From NCBI GenBank assembly GCA_963966185.1, contig CAWZYM010000384.1, forward strand, positions 332,001 to 396,000: 64,000 bases of DNA, in the 5' to 3' direction. Each line of letters begins with the position of its first letter. The first letter of the stretch is position 1. Under the pieces are notes generated by a model that did not search any database, was not told the origin of the DNA, and worked only from the letters and a program-made list of their open reading frames with translations. The position numbers and the translations under genes are program-made. Below, one piece after another: positions 50,901 through 63,966 of the stretch. This stretch comes from Rhabditoides inermis (Eukaryota; Nematoda; Chromadorea; Rhabditida; Rhabditidae).

Positions 50901-53900
50901 CAAACATATCGGCGAGAATCATTGACCTCTTAGTGTGAGCCTAAAAGGCGCAGTGGTAGAGCGCGCCGCCAGCGCGCAATCGTTGCGAGCTGCGATGGGT
51001 TCGATTCTCTCTCACAAAGCGTTTTGGATCTTTGAAGGTATCCATGTTGTGTTGCACGAAACTGCACAACATGTGAATTGTCACGGATGGCATATAGGAT
51101 CCAATCCGACTATATGCATATTTTATCTCAAAAACACGCATTCACGGGTAAAATTATCATCACTGGAAGATTGTATGCTTTAATCGCTAATTCGCTCTAT
51201 TCGGTGCGCGTCTAGCCCAGTGCAGCCATCCTCCCTTGTCTCTCCCCGCAGACTGAATTCTGCACTATGAGTCTGGCATGCAATAGGCTTGCATCGAGTT
51301 GATACTGATTGAGCAAGATGTGTGAGAGAGGGAGCGTCTAAGAGTGCATGTGCCAAGTTCTACATTATTGTATTTATTGTGAATCATCTCGAATAAGGGA
51401 TGTAGAGAGAGGACGGGGTCTTTATACACGGAAATATACTGTAGATGTTTGGCACGTGTGGCGTTGGACAGGAGAAGAGGCACGTATGGATGGCTTTGGA
51501 TGAGTGAATTTTTGACCGGTGGTATAGTGTTGCACGGAGACATGTTGATGTACTGCAACATGCTCTTCAGTGAATTATCTCTTTTAAAAGTGTCACCTAG
51601 TATGCGAGTCGAATGAGGTCTGCGACTCTGTCCTGCACTTGGGAGGAGACGGATGTGTGAAGGACATAGAGGGTGAGCTGCAACGGGATGGCGTCACAGA
51701 CGCATGCAGAACGGAACTCCGCCGGATCCAGCTTAAGTATCTACTACCCCACCTTGTCCTCCTCCTCTGCCTCGTCTTCCCTGCACCCCTCCTCGTCCTC
51801 GTCTCCACAACACTCGTACTCGTCATCGCTCGAGCAGCCCTCGTCCTCCAACCACCGTGACCGTCGGTCCAGCGTCAGCGCGTTGTGCAGACTGAAGCAT
51901 TTACAACTGTAGAATGAGAATCAATCGTGCCTGTTCGTATACCTGAGTATGGCCATGTCGTCGACATTCCGATTGCGGGACACGTCGACCTCTTTGAGGA
52001 GGGAGACGTTGCGCAGCCAGGCCAGTGCCGACACGCCCTTGCTGGAAAGAGGGAGGGTTTGACTTCTTTCCCTTGATTCCCTTCCTGGCGTACCTGGTGA
52101 CCGTGTTGCATGCCTGCACGGAGATGTTCTCTATCTGCTTTTGCGTAGATGCCACCGTGTACATGACGTTGTCGTTGATTCGACAGTTGATGAGGTGCAG
52201 CTGAACACATGTTTTCATGTGGTTGCTGAGTGTGTTGTGTGTTACCTGTTTGAGCTGGCACCTGTGCAGTGTGTGGTTGACAGCCGGGGAGGTGAGATTG
52301 AAGCAGTTGGAGAGCGAGAGGTTCTCCAACCGGCCGTGGCTCGACAGCGTGTGCAGGTCCTGTAGCAATCTTGATTTTTTTTTGCGATTACTACTGTCTT
52401 CAACGTTTTGAAGATGGGAGATGGATCCATTAAGTCTGCCACTACCTCGTTGGAGAGCTGCATCGTGTCTGCAATGTGCAGCGTGTGCAGTCGTGTGCAG
52501 GCTTCGAGTGCTGAATAGTCGAATATGTTCTTGCACTTGGCGAGTGTGAGTGAGGAGAGGACGGGCAAGGAGGAGAGGATTCGACGGAGCGACATCTCGG
52601 AAATGCACTGGACAGACTGGAATATTCTAGACATGATATCACATTGAAGTGGTGACTGACTTGTAGACAGAGGTGTTCCAGCTTCTCTAGCCGTGCGAGT
52701 GAATCCAACTCGAGGTCTGTCCGATCCAGGTAGCCAAGGGAGAGGGTGCGGAGAGAGGGCAGGGAGGAGAGGGCGGCGATGATGGGCTGAAATGGATTCT
52801 TGATACACGACCGGACAGACGGCATGATGCATGATAGGGATGTTGAGTGGCGAATCTCTTTGAAGCGTTCCGCGTCCTTGAGTGTTCACTCAAACTCACC
52901 TGACTTGCGACGGGAATGGGTGATAGATGGAGGTGCTCGAGTTGTTTGTGAGTGGATAGGAACTGTTCGAAGGCGTCGGCTGGAAACGAGTGCGCCCCAG
53001 AGATGTCCAAGTATCTAAATGTTCTTTCATTTCATGAGCAATGGTTTAATTAATTCGAGAATAGTGATTTTTGGGACAGATGGTGTTCATTATAGAAGAA
53101 TGTGTGTTGGTGCTATTAGTGCGTGAGCTGCAAGTGTCATGAGAGGAGGGGACATGCACTCGAGTTTCAATGCGCGCTACGCGAGAGACCCTTGAAGCAA
53201 CTGTTCCGAGACACGGTGCGTGCTCAGAGAACGATGAAGACGCTGTTCGTTCGAAAACAAATTCCGAGTGATTTGAAAGTACGTTGCAAGATGTTTGTGT
53301 GTAGTTCGGAGTACGGACTACGGATACTTAATAGCCGAGGGGATATCCCTCATTGCCTTTAGTATGTCTCGGCGGCGGCGGCTCTCTGTGTTGTTGTTTG
53401 TATAGGGTGGGTGGCTTTGTGAGATGAGATGAGAGGGTGTCAGTAGTGTGAGTGAGAGGCTTGCTTTTGCGTCACTTTGAAGAGTATTTTGGTATTGGGT
53501 GTGTGGGATAGACGCATGCTGTGTTGGTGCTCGATGTCATAAGATGGAGGGGAATTGTTTATGGGTGCGCAAGTGTAGGATGAAGAGAGTGTGGTTGACA
53601 CAGCAACGAGACAGGTGACAGGTGAGGGGATGGAGACAGCGCGATTATACAATTGCCTAACAATACGACGTCTAGATTACGAAAAAGGTTATTTAGATCG
53701 AATACTATCTACATTGATTAATCCAGTCAGTAATCTCTTATTTTATGCGCTTGAAACATATGACTTACGTGATAGTGTGTGGTAAATGTACAATGCTCTC
53801 GAGTGAGAACATGGCAGATCGCAGCTGTAGGCGGCGAATGCTGCACATCTTGGAGAAGAACAGGGGCACCTAGAAGTTGCTGTATGTATCTTTTTCAATG

Positions 53901-56900
53901 CAAATAACGTTCTGACGTTTCGACAAGGTTACTGTGTCATCGTGTCATTGTGTAGTTGATCACTAACTAAAGAACAGCTACATGGAATGGCGTGGCAGTC
54001 TCCGTACCTTGTCAGCATGTTGCTGCTCGCACCAGCTGGTCTCGTTGAGGGCAAAGTCGTGTAGGCGTGGAGCGACCCGCGCCAGCAGACCCGAGATGTC
54101 CGCCGAGAGAATCACAGCGGACAGATTCACGCTGCGCAGGTTGTGACAGTAGCTGAATGGATCTCGAGTTCTGGAGAAGAAGCTTCGTACTCACTCTGCG
54201 ATGCTGTCCATGATGGGTTGTCGGATGCGGTGCCATCGCTCCCCGAATGTGAGCTCGTGCACATAGTTGCCACACCTCTCCACTATCCCCAGCACGGTGG
54301 GAAGGAACGAGAGCGGCTCCTGCGAACAAATTGGAGTTGTGAAATAATGTTTGCGAAATTACAACTGTCATTGATATACCTGTTGATAGTAGTCGGTGGA
54401 CGATGAGGAGAAGTAATCGGCAATGTTGAGCGAGCGAATATCTCGGAAGGTGGACTGGCGCTGAAAGGGTTGACTGTTGAGATGGAAACCAAGATTTGTT
54501 CAGAATTTTGATAGCATATACTAATGTGGGTAAGTGGCCTACCTTGAGTACATGAAGCCATCTCGTGCACACAGTCTCGGAGTGGACCCTCTGATGAAAG
54601 GAGAGAAAGTGGAGGATGTATGAGAGACAGTCGTCATCAATCACATCCATCATTGCATGTACATGCAGAGAATCTGCAGTGTGAATGGATGACAAGTGCG
54701 TGGTGATAGACAGACTGACGGACACGGTAGCGGTGACAGACGGATGACATGCAAGATGGGTGATGGACTGTAGGCAGTGGGCTCTCGCCGACACTAGCTT
54801 GTACGGGCTGGACAAGACACAGGCAAGGGAAGAGACGGAAGGATAGAAGGCCGGCGACCACCAAAATATTTGCTGAGGTATTCTTGTGATTTGAAGTGCA
54901 GTAGGAGTGAGTGAGAGAGATAGAGAGAAGAGTGCTATGTTGTGGTTGCACGAGATATTTCGAGGCGGGAACGGGCGGATATGTGCGAGGGATGAGAGTG
55001 CGCGAGAGAGTGTGTGATCAGAGTGGGCAGAGACAGAGGGTGTGTTCGTTTTGGCGCTCTATCGAGATGCTCGCAGTGACTGCGTCTCTTTGATTGGGCT
55101 GCTCTCTCAGTGATGAGAGGAGATCCCGCCGCCTCGAGAGTTGGAGCTAATGTCCGGCTTTACACTTCTTGTGAAAGAGGCGAGAGAGAGAGAGAGAGAG
55201 AAAGGAGAGAGAGAGGGAGAGAGGGAGATCCCGTGCGTGGATCCCGTGTCCCCTTCGTTCTCTGTTGTGTTGTCGTCCTGGATGTAGTAGAATTTGAAGT
55301 GAGAGTAGACACAAAATCCGGATTTCAAAAATCGCCGATAGTTGTTTTTAAGGGATTTTGCAAGAACAATATGTTTTGAGATGCAACAATCGAAAATTAT
55401 GTGTCTAATAGAAACGTCTTTCTATAAAGAATGCTAGACAAATTATGCAATGATGCAATTCCAGATCAGTGCTTTGTTTTGTACGTTTTTAAACGTGCTT
55501 TTTTCAGCAAGAGGCGTTGATCAAGCAGCTCCAGGAGCAGCACTACCAACAGTACATGGCACAGGTGAGAGAGGGGGCGGGGCTGCGGGATACTATTTGA
55601 GGGGATTCACTTATTATAATGGTGATCAACTGTGACTTGGCTGTGTTTTAGGTGTACGCTCAGCAGAGTGGTATGCAGGCTGGCGGCGCAGGAGCACAGG
55701 GAGGAGGAGGAGGACAGCAGGGACAGCCCGTCACCAAGGTGGGGAGAGGGAGAGGAGGAGAAGGAGAGAGAAGCGGTAAATAGGGTATAGTGAACAAGTG
55801 GTACGTCGAATGTGTGGTTGACATGAGTTGGCGCACGAGACAATGAGTTCTGTGCGAGTGTATCTGTTTGTTTGTGTTGATTCTGTGTTGCATTGTGCAT
55901 GCTATCGGTGGATGATAAGAAAAAGGGAGTGAAGAGTGCAGGAATCATTGATTGTACGGTCATCGTTCGTAGCATAGATTAGTTTGTTTCATAGTGCTGA
56001 CTTATATTGTTGCGACTTGAAACATGGAATCTATGAGAATTGGGACCAAAACAGACGGAGTCAGAGAGAGAGAGAGGGAGAGGGGGGTAGAGATACACGA
56101 TCTGACCTGTAAGTGTGGCTCTCCAGCTGGCGCTAGTGGACGAGGCTGAAGCTCGAGCTCGGGACGACGACAGCGACGTGAGCGACGAGGAGCCAGGAGA
56201 CGACCTGCCCTGTGAGTGAGAAGAGAGGGAGGGGAGGGAAGAGGGGACATACATAGAGACAGGCGAGAATCACTCAAACTTTCCGTACGTAGAGGAAAGA
56301 TCCCGAGAGGGATGTATGTGAGGGGAAGGGAGAGAGGGCAATTTGGATTAGTGAACTCGCATGGGATGGGATATGATCGTGTCGTGACAACTATTAGTAC
56401 TCTATGTGAGTTGAGAGGATGTAGCATGAGTGAAGAATGGAGACAGGCGAGAATTTTAGAATAGCTCGTGTGGAAACGTAGTAGGCATGTTGCGATTTGA
56501 TTCACTGATTCACAGAATCGCGGTAGTCAATGTTTTGGTTGCGTGAATCGACAACATTTTGCTGTTGTGTATAGATGACGAGATTGAAACGTATCACATG
56601 TGTTTGTGTATGGACTGTTTTGTGAGTATATTTGTGATTTAGCGCCAACATTCGTGGCTCCCGAGATGAAACGTACGATATTATCATTATCCTCAGAGTT
56701 ATTTTGATATTTGTATACATTGGTTTGCGTCTATCGAAATGGTGGTAAGAGCACTATAGCACATTCTTATTAGTTGAACAGCTGTGTGATTGCACCATGA
56801 TAACAGCCTATCCAGTCGAGTCCAACATAACGCTTTCTGAGTTGCTTCTACCGCTCACTTCTTTTCCATGTTTCACTGTTCTCTGAACGCTGTCCGTTTC

Positions 56901-59208
56901 ACTTACCCTTCCTTACCAGTGTCATCGATTCACGCGCAAATGGGATTGTTCTGCCACTGTGGGTTTCCCCTGTACTTTCGAGATATACCGTAACCCTCGC
57001 GTAACGTCATTCGTAATGCTACCGTAACCCACGTCTCCCGACCCTGCTACCATAGTGGCTGCTCTCACACATTAGTCCCGGCTGCCGTCGAGTTTTTGAG
57101 ATGCTGCTTTTGTGATGATGAAGCGATTTTGCCCCAAGGATAGTGTCCAGTGTTGTGTAAGAAAACCAACTGCATGTATTTTTCTCTATTAACTTTTCTG
57201 CTTTTGGATGTGCTGCCTGGTGCATTGTAGCATGGCTTTCTCTCGCTTCTCCCTCACCCCCTCCTCCTCCTCCTCCTTGTCCCTTTGGCCCCTACAGTAC
57301 GTACCCCTACACAGTGAACATGTACCATGTAGTCTTGTGATCCTCGTTGTGTGCGTGAGTGTCGGGTGTGACAGTGTTGTATTGCAGCCAACCCCGCCAT
57401 CGCCCCCGCCAGTCTATGGAACCGACAGGACATTGTCGAGTTCAAGGTGCGTGCATGAGATTTGATAGGTTTCTATAGGACTAGAACTGACACGTTGAGT
57501 TGTCGGATGGGTAGATTGGTGTACGTTACAGGGTGCCATCCGTAAAGAGGGCAGCGACGGTGTGATCAAGGTTGGACACGGAGAGACTGTGACGGTAAGT
57601 GAGAGAGAGGGGGGAGGGACGGAGGGAGAGAGAGGGGAGGGAGGGAGAGAGGGGGCAGAGAGAGGAAGGTAGATATTCTCTCTGTGTAGGTGCGCGTTCC
57701 GACGCACGAGGAGGGTTCGTGTCTGTTCTGGGAGTTTGCCACCGACCACTACGACATTGGATTCGGAGTCCTCTTCGAGTGGACCATTGCTGAGAGCAAC
57801 CAGGTGAGAGAGGGGGATATTATCCGTTGATAAATAAGATACTAAGGTAATTGATTAATCATTCTTAGATGATTTAGGATTATTTAATTTATGAGTTTGT
57901 GAATGAATGTTTTCAGGTGTCTGTGCACGTGTCGGAGTCTTCGGACGAGGAAGGAGAGGACGAGTTGGAGGGAGTGGAGGGCGCAGAGGGACAGAGGGGT
58001 GAGTGGGGGGGAGAGAGTGAGAGAGAGAGAGATGACTTGAACATGTCTGTCCAGGTCCGGGAGAGGGTGACGTTGAGGGAGGTCCTCGGGAGGGCCGCCG
58101 CCGCGACCCGAACAAGCCCCACCAGGATGAGATCATCCCCGTTTACAGGAGAGACAGTCACGAGGAGGTCAGGGGGAGGAAGGGAATCAATGTAGTAACT
58201 TTAGTTCTTTCCATGTAGCATCCATATCTGTACTGTTTTTTTATCACTCATCACCTCTGACATGGAGTGTCGTTTAGGTCACAGAAGCCGATGGTGACCA
58301 AACTGATATCAGAGATACCCTAGGGGGTCACTAGTCGAAAACCGTTTTCAAATCCACAGGACCGGCCATACGTTTCGAGATATTTACGTTTCAAATTTTG
58401 GAGCTAAACCGTGTGGATTGCTTTTGCGGCCTGTCACTCTATTCGCGCGAGCTGTGAAACAGCGGCGGTGGCCTAGTGGATAGAGCGGTCGTCTATAGAG
58501 ATGCAGGCTGTGGGTTCGCACCCTGTCGACGCATTTCTTTTTGCCGATTCTCTCCGGACTTGTACTTTTTCAGCCTTTAACAGCCTTTAACAATACATAT
58601 GGCCGTTCGATTTGAAAAAAAAATGTTGAGAGGAGTTTTCTATCAACTGCCCAATGGTTACCAAAAATACAAGTCCGGAGATGATCGACAAAACGAAACG
58701 CGTCGACAGGGTTCGAACCACAGCCTGCATCTTGACAGTCGACCGCTCTATCCACTAGGCCACCGCCGCTGTTTCACAGCTCGCGCGAATAGAGTGACAG
58801 GCCGCAAAAGCAAGCCACACGGATTAGCTCCAAAACTTGAAACGTAAATATCTCGAAACGTATGGCCGGTCCTGTGGATTTGAAAACGGTTTTCGACTAG
58901 TGGCCTCCTAAGGTATCTCTGATATCAGTTTGGTCACCATCGGCTTCTGTGACCTAAACGACTTTCCATGTGAATCGGCTCTGATCAAGTTGAATGGTTA
59001 ATTTGAAATTATATGAAACGTACAATAGCGCTCATAATAACCTGCGATGTCGTTAAGGTTACGGTAACTCTGATAAACTAGTCGATTGCAGGTGTATGCT
59101 GGTAGCCACGTGTATCCCGGCAGGGGAGTGTATCTTCTCAAGTTCGACAACAGCTACAGTCTGTGGAGGAGTAAGACTCTCTACTACAGGGTGTACTACT
59201 CCAAGTGA
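42227..59208 (+). CDS. ACBD3/GCP60-like acyl-CoA-binding and GOLD-domain protein
   Basis: Exons: 42227-42365, 42522-42592, 42790-42860, 48005-48127, 49170-49233, 49409-49473, 49936-50023, 55508-55564, 55652-55738, 56127-56211, 57388-57446, 57533-57595, 57690-57803, 57917-57998, 58055-58167, 59092-59208; 465 residues. An acyl-CoA-binding domain spans about 28-125 ([38 protein letters not shown]). A Gln-rich and Gly-rich middle and an acidic [10 protein letters not shown] patch follow. A C-terminal GOLD domain runs from about 284 ([31 protein letters not shown], ending YYRVYYSK) and contains an acidic insert. In animals this family sits on the Golgi and recruits partners such as PI4 kinase beta; that role is carried over by homology. 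Intron 7 hosts an antisense F-box gene and intron 15 a tRNA-carrying foldback. Confidence 0.92.
42861..48004. other. Large intron 3 of the ACBD3-like gene
   Basis: 5.1 kb. It contains a foldback element (45847-46304), a GA array (46681-46737), CT arrays (47298-47398 and 47849-47900) and pyrimidine-rich patches. I looked for a nested gene on both strands and found none that could be supported. The next intron (48128-49169) also holds only an unsupported 255-codon open frame. Confidence 0.6.
45847..46304. mobile_element. Foldback element in ACBD3-like intron 3
   Basis: Ends reading GCAGACTCAAATC and its inverse flank arms built of repeated CAGATTTTGCCTCAGATTT-type words. Two inner pairs also match inverted: CAGATTTGTATCTGAGG with 46239-46264, and the GGGTCAGATTGTTGCTTCCC block at about 45973 with 46160-46180. 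About 458 bp, non-coding. Confidence 0.7.
49568..49628. other. Short intronic hairpin
   Basis: A stem of about 26 bp with few mismatches (GCAAACAATATCCACACGC pairing with its counterpart near 49610-49628) closes on a loop of about eight bases, in intron 6 of the ACBD3-like gene. It could be a small MITE or a pre-miRNA-like hairpin; there is no expression evidence. Confidence 0.45.
50750..50822 (-). pseudogene. tRNA-like unit, left arm of the foldback
   Basis: Contains a CAGTGGTAGAGC A-box region, a GCGCGCCGCCAGTGCGC anticodon-arm-like stretch, an extended variable region and a perfect GGTTCGATTCC B box. The acceptor ends do not pair. Confidence 0.45.
50934..51016 (+). pseudogene. tRNA-like unit with long variable arm, right arm of the foldback
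   Basis: An 83-nt span whose ends TGTGAG and CTCACA pair. It has CAGTGGTAGAGC, an anticodon-like arm around CGCCAGC (GCC is a possible anticodon), a long variable arm with ATCG/CGAT pairing, and GGTTCGATTCT. The length and extra arm are type-II-like. Nematodes are known to have unusual long-variable-arm tRNAs, but I cannot show this is one. Confidence 0.45.
51597..54653 (-). CDS. F-box and leucine-rich-repeat protein nested antisense in ACBD3-like intron 7
   Basis: Minus-strand exons: 54653-54543, 54460-54380, 54319-54195, 54152-54008, 53869-53769, 53014-52900, 52786-52661, 52616-52446, 52359-52246, 52200-52094, 52041-51943, 51906-51753, 51677-51597; 509 residues. An N-terminal F-box spans about residues 3-37 ([30 protein letters not shown]). 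Irregular LRRs follow from about 140 to 440 ([67 protein letters not shown]), then a very acidic segment ([17 protein letters not shown]) and a C-terminal helix. By homology it would be an SCF ubiquitin-ligase substrate receptor; the target is unknown. The start could be either of two adjacent ATGs. The whole gene lies inside a 5.5-kb intron on the opposite strand. Confidence 0.85.
58462..58532 (+). pseudogene. tRNA-like unit, left arm
   Basis: 71 nt. Ends GCGGCGG and TCGACGC pair at six of seven positions. It has a GGCCTAGTGGATAGAGC A box and a GGGTTCGCACCC B box with one change from consensus. The anticodon region (GTCTATAGAGATGC) differs from the partner copy. Confidence 0.5.
58700..58769 (-). 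pseudogene. tRNA-like unit, right arm
   Basis: 70 nt. Same ends and A box as the left copy, with a perfect GGTTCGAACCC B box. The anticodon region reads CTGTCAAGATGCAG, where CTG/CAG pair around an eight-base loop. No amino acid can be assigned safely. Confidence 0.5.
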
Positions 59209-59370
59209 GAGACCTCATCCTCACTCCCCCCACTCTCTCTCTCTACCATCACATGTGATAGACTTGGCAACAATATCCACCCACACTCTGCTTCTCTCGC
59301 GCACTGTTACAAGTACTAGTTCCATCCTTTCACCGTCTTAAAATTTAAAGGGATTGAGTCCCGTGTTTAT

Positions 59371-59376
59371 AATAAA
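59371..59376 (+). terminator. Poly(A) signal of the ACBD3-like gene
   Basis: AATAAA 163 bases after the stop codon at 59208. Confidence 0.5.
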
Positions 59377-59534
59377 ATGGTATTAGAAAATTTCTATCGT
59401 CATATATCTTGTTTGTATTCGAACAATTTGTATATCGGATTGTGTGTATTCGCTGTTTTAAATTGATGTGTGGATAAATGTTTATGTTAAAATGGTAACA
59501 TAATTGCAGTGGGTGGCATAGATATGGTTATACA

Positions 59535-59605
<71 letters not shown>

Positions 59606-60346
59606 GTGTCTGTGTGTGTACGCGCGCGTAGAAACCAGACCACCTGTCTGTTCACTACGGTAGAAATTGCTTCTCTCTCCTCTATATCACAGCGTCTCTG
59701 AATCGGACGGGGTGGTTACTAGGAGCTGTGTAGGTATATATGGGGATTATCGAAGGTCCTCTAAAGATGCATAAGTCTTCGTCAATTATGTTAATTATGC
59801 TAAGGGACCACTACCTGAAATGCGTCAATTGTTTTGCCAAACACCTGAAGCTCTTTTGATTTTTTTAAAATATGAAATCAGGTTTTAGTCACACCGCTTC
59901 TCCTTGTCACTTTTGATAGTTCTTTTCCAGTTTGGAACTACTTATCGTATGTGTATGTGTGCGATAAGCGACCCAGCACTCGCGCGCCATCTGGACAAAC
60001 TGTGTTCTGTATTTTAATCTGCAGATTGATCTAATCTCTCCTTTTCATAACTAGCGCACGCATCATTCATCATCCTAGCGATACAATACGTTTGTTCCAC
60101 TATTGAATTGACTTGCAGTGAAGTCATGCAAAAATATGTAGGAATATGAGTCCACAAGACACTGGAAGCCGATGGCAACAGGTACGAAGACTTATTAGGC
60201 GCTTGAGGTTTGTTTATCCCTGAGATGAAGAGAGAAATCAAAAGAAGAATAAGAATGGAACATTCGGAACAGAACTCAGCAACGCGAGAAACGCGTGTCC
60301 ATAACAAATCCATAGACACACTATTTGGGTTGAGAGATCACAATAT
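59377..60346. other. Intergenic region between two convergent genes
   Basis: Holds a perfect CT microsatellite (59537-59602) and otherwise AT-rich sequence. No gene or inverted repeat was seen. Confidence 0.6.
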
Positions 60347-61716
<1,370 letters not shown>

Positions 61717-63165
61717 CTGAAAACAAGTTGGAGGAGCAGCTGTATAGCAAGTTGTATACTGTAGGCGCGACGCGCTATCTCACTGCAAAAAAAGGGGTGC
61801 CGCATATCCATATGGCGCGTGCTTGGTGGAGTTGATCGAAGAAAGTAGGAACATGCGGTGTACGAAAAAAGAGTATCAGACTGTTACATCCGCACTATTT
61901 GAGACGCAGAAGTGAAAGATCAAAATCATGATTATCTAGCGCTAACGCTAAAGAACAGTGCGCAGTCTATTGCGATGTGACAGGAGACAGTTTGGGTGGC
62001 GCTTATCTCACAAATTCACACGAAACACGATAAGCTGGAATTGTAGAGTCGAAGGTGGCGGTGGCTGATAGGGATTGGCTGTGTATTATGCGAGTGCGCA
62101 CGTCTCAATCGAGAATCGACGCTGTGTTGGAGAAAGAGGCAGGTGAGGTGGGACTACTGTAGGCCACCACAAAGACAGGGATTAAACATGGGAAAGAGGG
62201 AAAGTAATTATGCATATTATCAATTCAATTGGACGAATGATAATCATCGGCTCACTTCATTATCGTAATTGTTGCAAGGCTTGAGCCTGAGTACGAAACT
62301 GGTCCTGGGAAGTCCATTTAATTCGGAATTTCATAAGAAATTGATATCGATAACTGATGCGAAAATGTTTTATGGCCAAAAAAGTCTTTTTTTCATTTTT
62401 GCATCGAGTTTCTCGCTGCTGGAAACGTTTTTGGAAACTGTCCAAGAGAGTATAGGCTGAAGAGAGTTAGACAGAAAAGGTGTGGGTGGGTAAAGCTATG
62501 CACATTGCACATAATGCGTCCCGAAACCCAGAACTTTCCAGAAGAACGAAACAATAATTTATTTGCACAAAACATTAATCCTTCTCCAATTCAATCAAAC
62601 AACCGAGAAAAACAACACGTTTATAAATAAAATAAAACGAGAACACAAAACACACCGAAGCCACTGAAATGTGATACGTATGTAGTCTGGTCGCAGTGGC
62701 TGGCTGATGAGACCACTGATAAGATAAATCGATATGACGATATGCGATACGTGTTTGATTTCTCTCTTTCTTGCATCTGCTTCATCCACATCATCAAACA
62801 GCGCACTAACGTACTATCTGAAATATCTTACTTTAAAAACTAAACACTAAAAATTATAACGGATATCCTATTTTCTTAGTTGGTCATTCATCTGTTGAGT
62901 AGCATTTTTTTCGGGTTGGATGGAGACGCTAAACCTTCGTCTCTCTCTTTCTCTCTATCTCTCATTCATTATAGAACACCACAATCCTTACACTTTTCTC
63001 TGCGCATTTGCATACAATCACCATTCTGGAATTATACTAATGTCATTTGCCATTTGCATTTGCGTGCCTCGTCGCATCACCGCATAGCCATTCTCATTTG
63101 CCGGCAGACAGTGGGGCGAACAAAAGGGGAGACTGGAATGACGGGCGCACTGTCTCCCCCCTTAC
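61717..63165. other. Intergenic region between divergent genes
   Basis: AT-rich sequence with a few short open frames. No repeat, RNA gene or coding exon could be supported. It should contain the promoters of the genes on both sides. Confidence 0.5.
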
Positions 63166-63886
63166 ATGCACTCTGCCAAGGAGAAACCGCCGTCGGAAGA
63201 CGCGCTGATGAGGGACCTCCAGGACCTCAACATTGACGACAAGGTACGGTAGAGCTGAATACCGTACGCATTGACGGCTCCTGTTTCAGCCGACGCGCCC
63301 ACATAGTGGCCAGCCGCAGCGTCGCCCGCACAAGGTACTGTAGGTAGAGGCTCGGCTTTGCACAGTATGCATTCCAGGCCCCGTCGGGCGCGAGTTCGGA
63401 GGAAGAAGAGAAGAAGGAGGAGGAGGAGAAGGAGAAGGAGGAGGGGCCGAAGGACGCGAGTCAGTCGAGCCGTGTCTCCCGCCGAGACACCGTCGTCTGT
63501 GCAGCCACTGACCAGGCTGTCGACATGCAGGTACCATAGGCATACTGTAGCTACAGTAGTCTGTATAAGGCGTTTCGCGACAAGTACCTGGATAACAACA
63601 ACGACACTGCTGGCAGGCCGAGTCGCGAGGGTACTGCTGCCTTGTGTCTCACCCCTTACCACACTCCATTCCAGAGAGCACGTCTCCGGATCGGGGCGCG
63701 ATTGTCCTTCGGGACGGTCGGGTTCTCGTGCCGTGCTGTGGGAAATGGAAGAACAAGCTCGATGGGAGGTGGACAAAGGGCCCGACAGCGGAGGAGCAGC
63801 GTCTGGGAACATGGACAAAGCGAGGGCGGAGTGCGGGACGGTGCCGATCGACCGTTTACAAGAACAAGGCTGACAAGGATCACTAG
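63166..63886 (+). CDS. Unknown charged protein (182 aa)
   Basis: Exons: 63166-63243, 63290-63334, 63378-63530, 63570-63630, 63675-63886. An N-terminal acidic helix (SEDALMRDLQDLNIDDK) is followed by a basic PQRRPHK patch, a Glu/Lys-rich coiled-coil-like run (EEEEKKEEEEKEKEEG) and a basic C terminus with GKWKNKLDGRWTKGP and repeated Lys/Arg. No signal peptide or membrane segment. The introns are very short (39-46 nt), unlike most others in the window. Exon 4 uses a weak TATAAG acceptor, so that junction is less certain. The family is not recognised. AATAAA at 63961 suits as its poly(A) signal. Confidence 0.6.
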
Positions 63887-63960
63887 TAGTTATGTAGATG
63901 TGCACTCAAATCAAATCTATATTAAAACAAATACTCGAATTCAATACCACACTCGCTCAG

Positions 63961-63966
63961 AATAAA
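63961..63966 (+). terminator. Poly(A) signal of the last gene
   Basis: AATAAA 75 bases after the stop codon at 63886. Confidence 0.5.

Larger units (their letters stand above)
50640..51120. mobile_element. Foldback element with an inverted pair of tRNA-like sequences
   Basis: Arms about 50640-50745 and 51020-51120 share ATATAGTCGG, GGATCCTATATGCCATCC and GTGCAACACAACATG blocks in inverted order. Next to each arm, facing inward and in opposite orientation, is a tRNA-like unit (50750-50822 minus and 50934-51016 plus), with about 110 bp of spacer between. Located in intron 7 of the ACBD3-like gene, outside the nested F-box gene. Confidence 0.75.
58261..58970. mobile_element. Foldback element with an inverted pair of tRNA-like sequences (in the last ACBD3-like intron)
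   Basis: A 710-bp palindrome starting CATGGA..GTCGTTTAGGTCACAG and ending with the inverse. Arms of about 270 bp match with few differences. Each arm contains a tRNA-like unit (58462-58532 plus, 58700-58769 minus), so the pair is inverted around a 165-bp centre. It fills most of the 924-bp intron. No coding capacity. Confidence 0.85.

Noticed and set aside
26436..58769. Calling the element-borne tRNA-like units functional tRNA genes
   Set aside because: Anticodon arms are irregular and no amino acid can be assigned; only 38961-39033 folds as a full tRNA.
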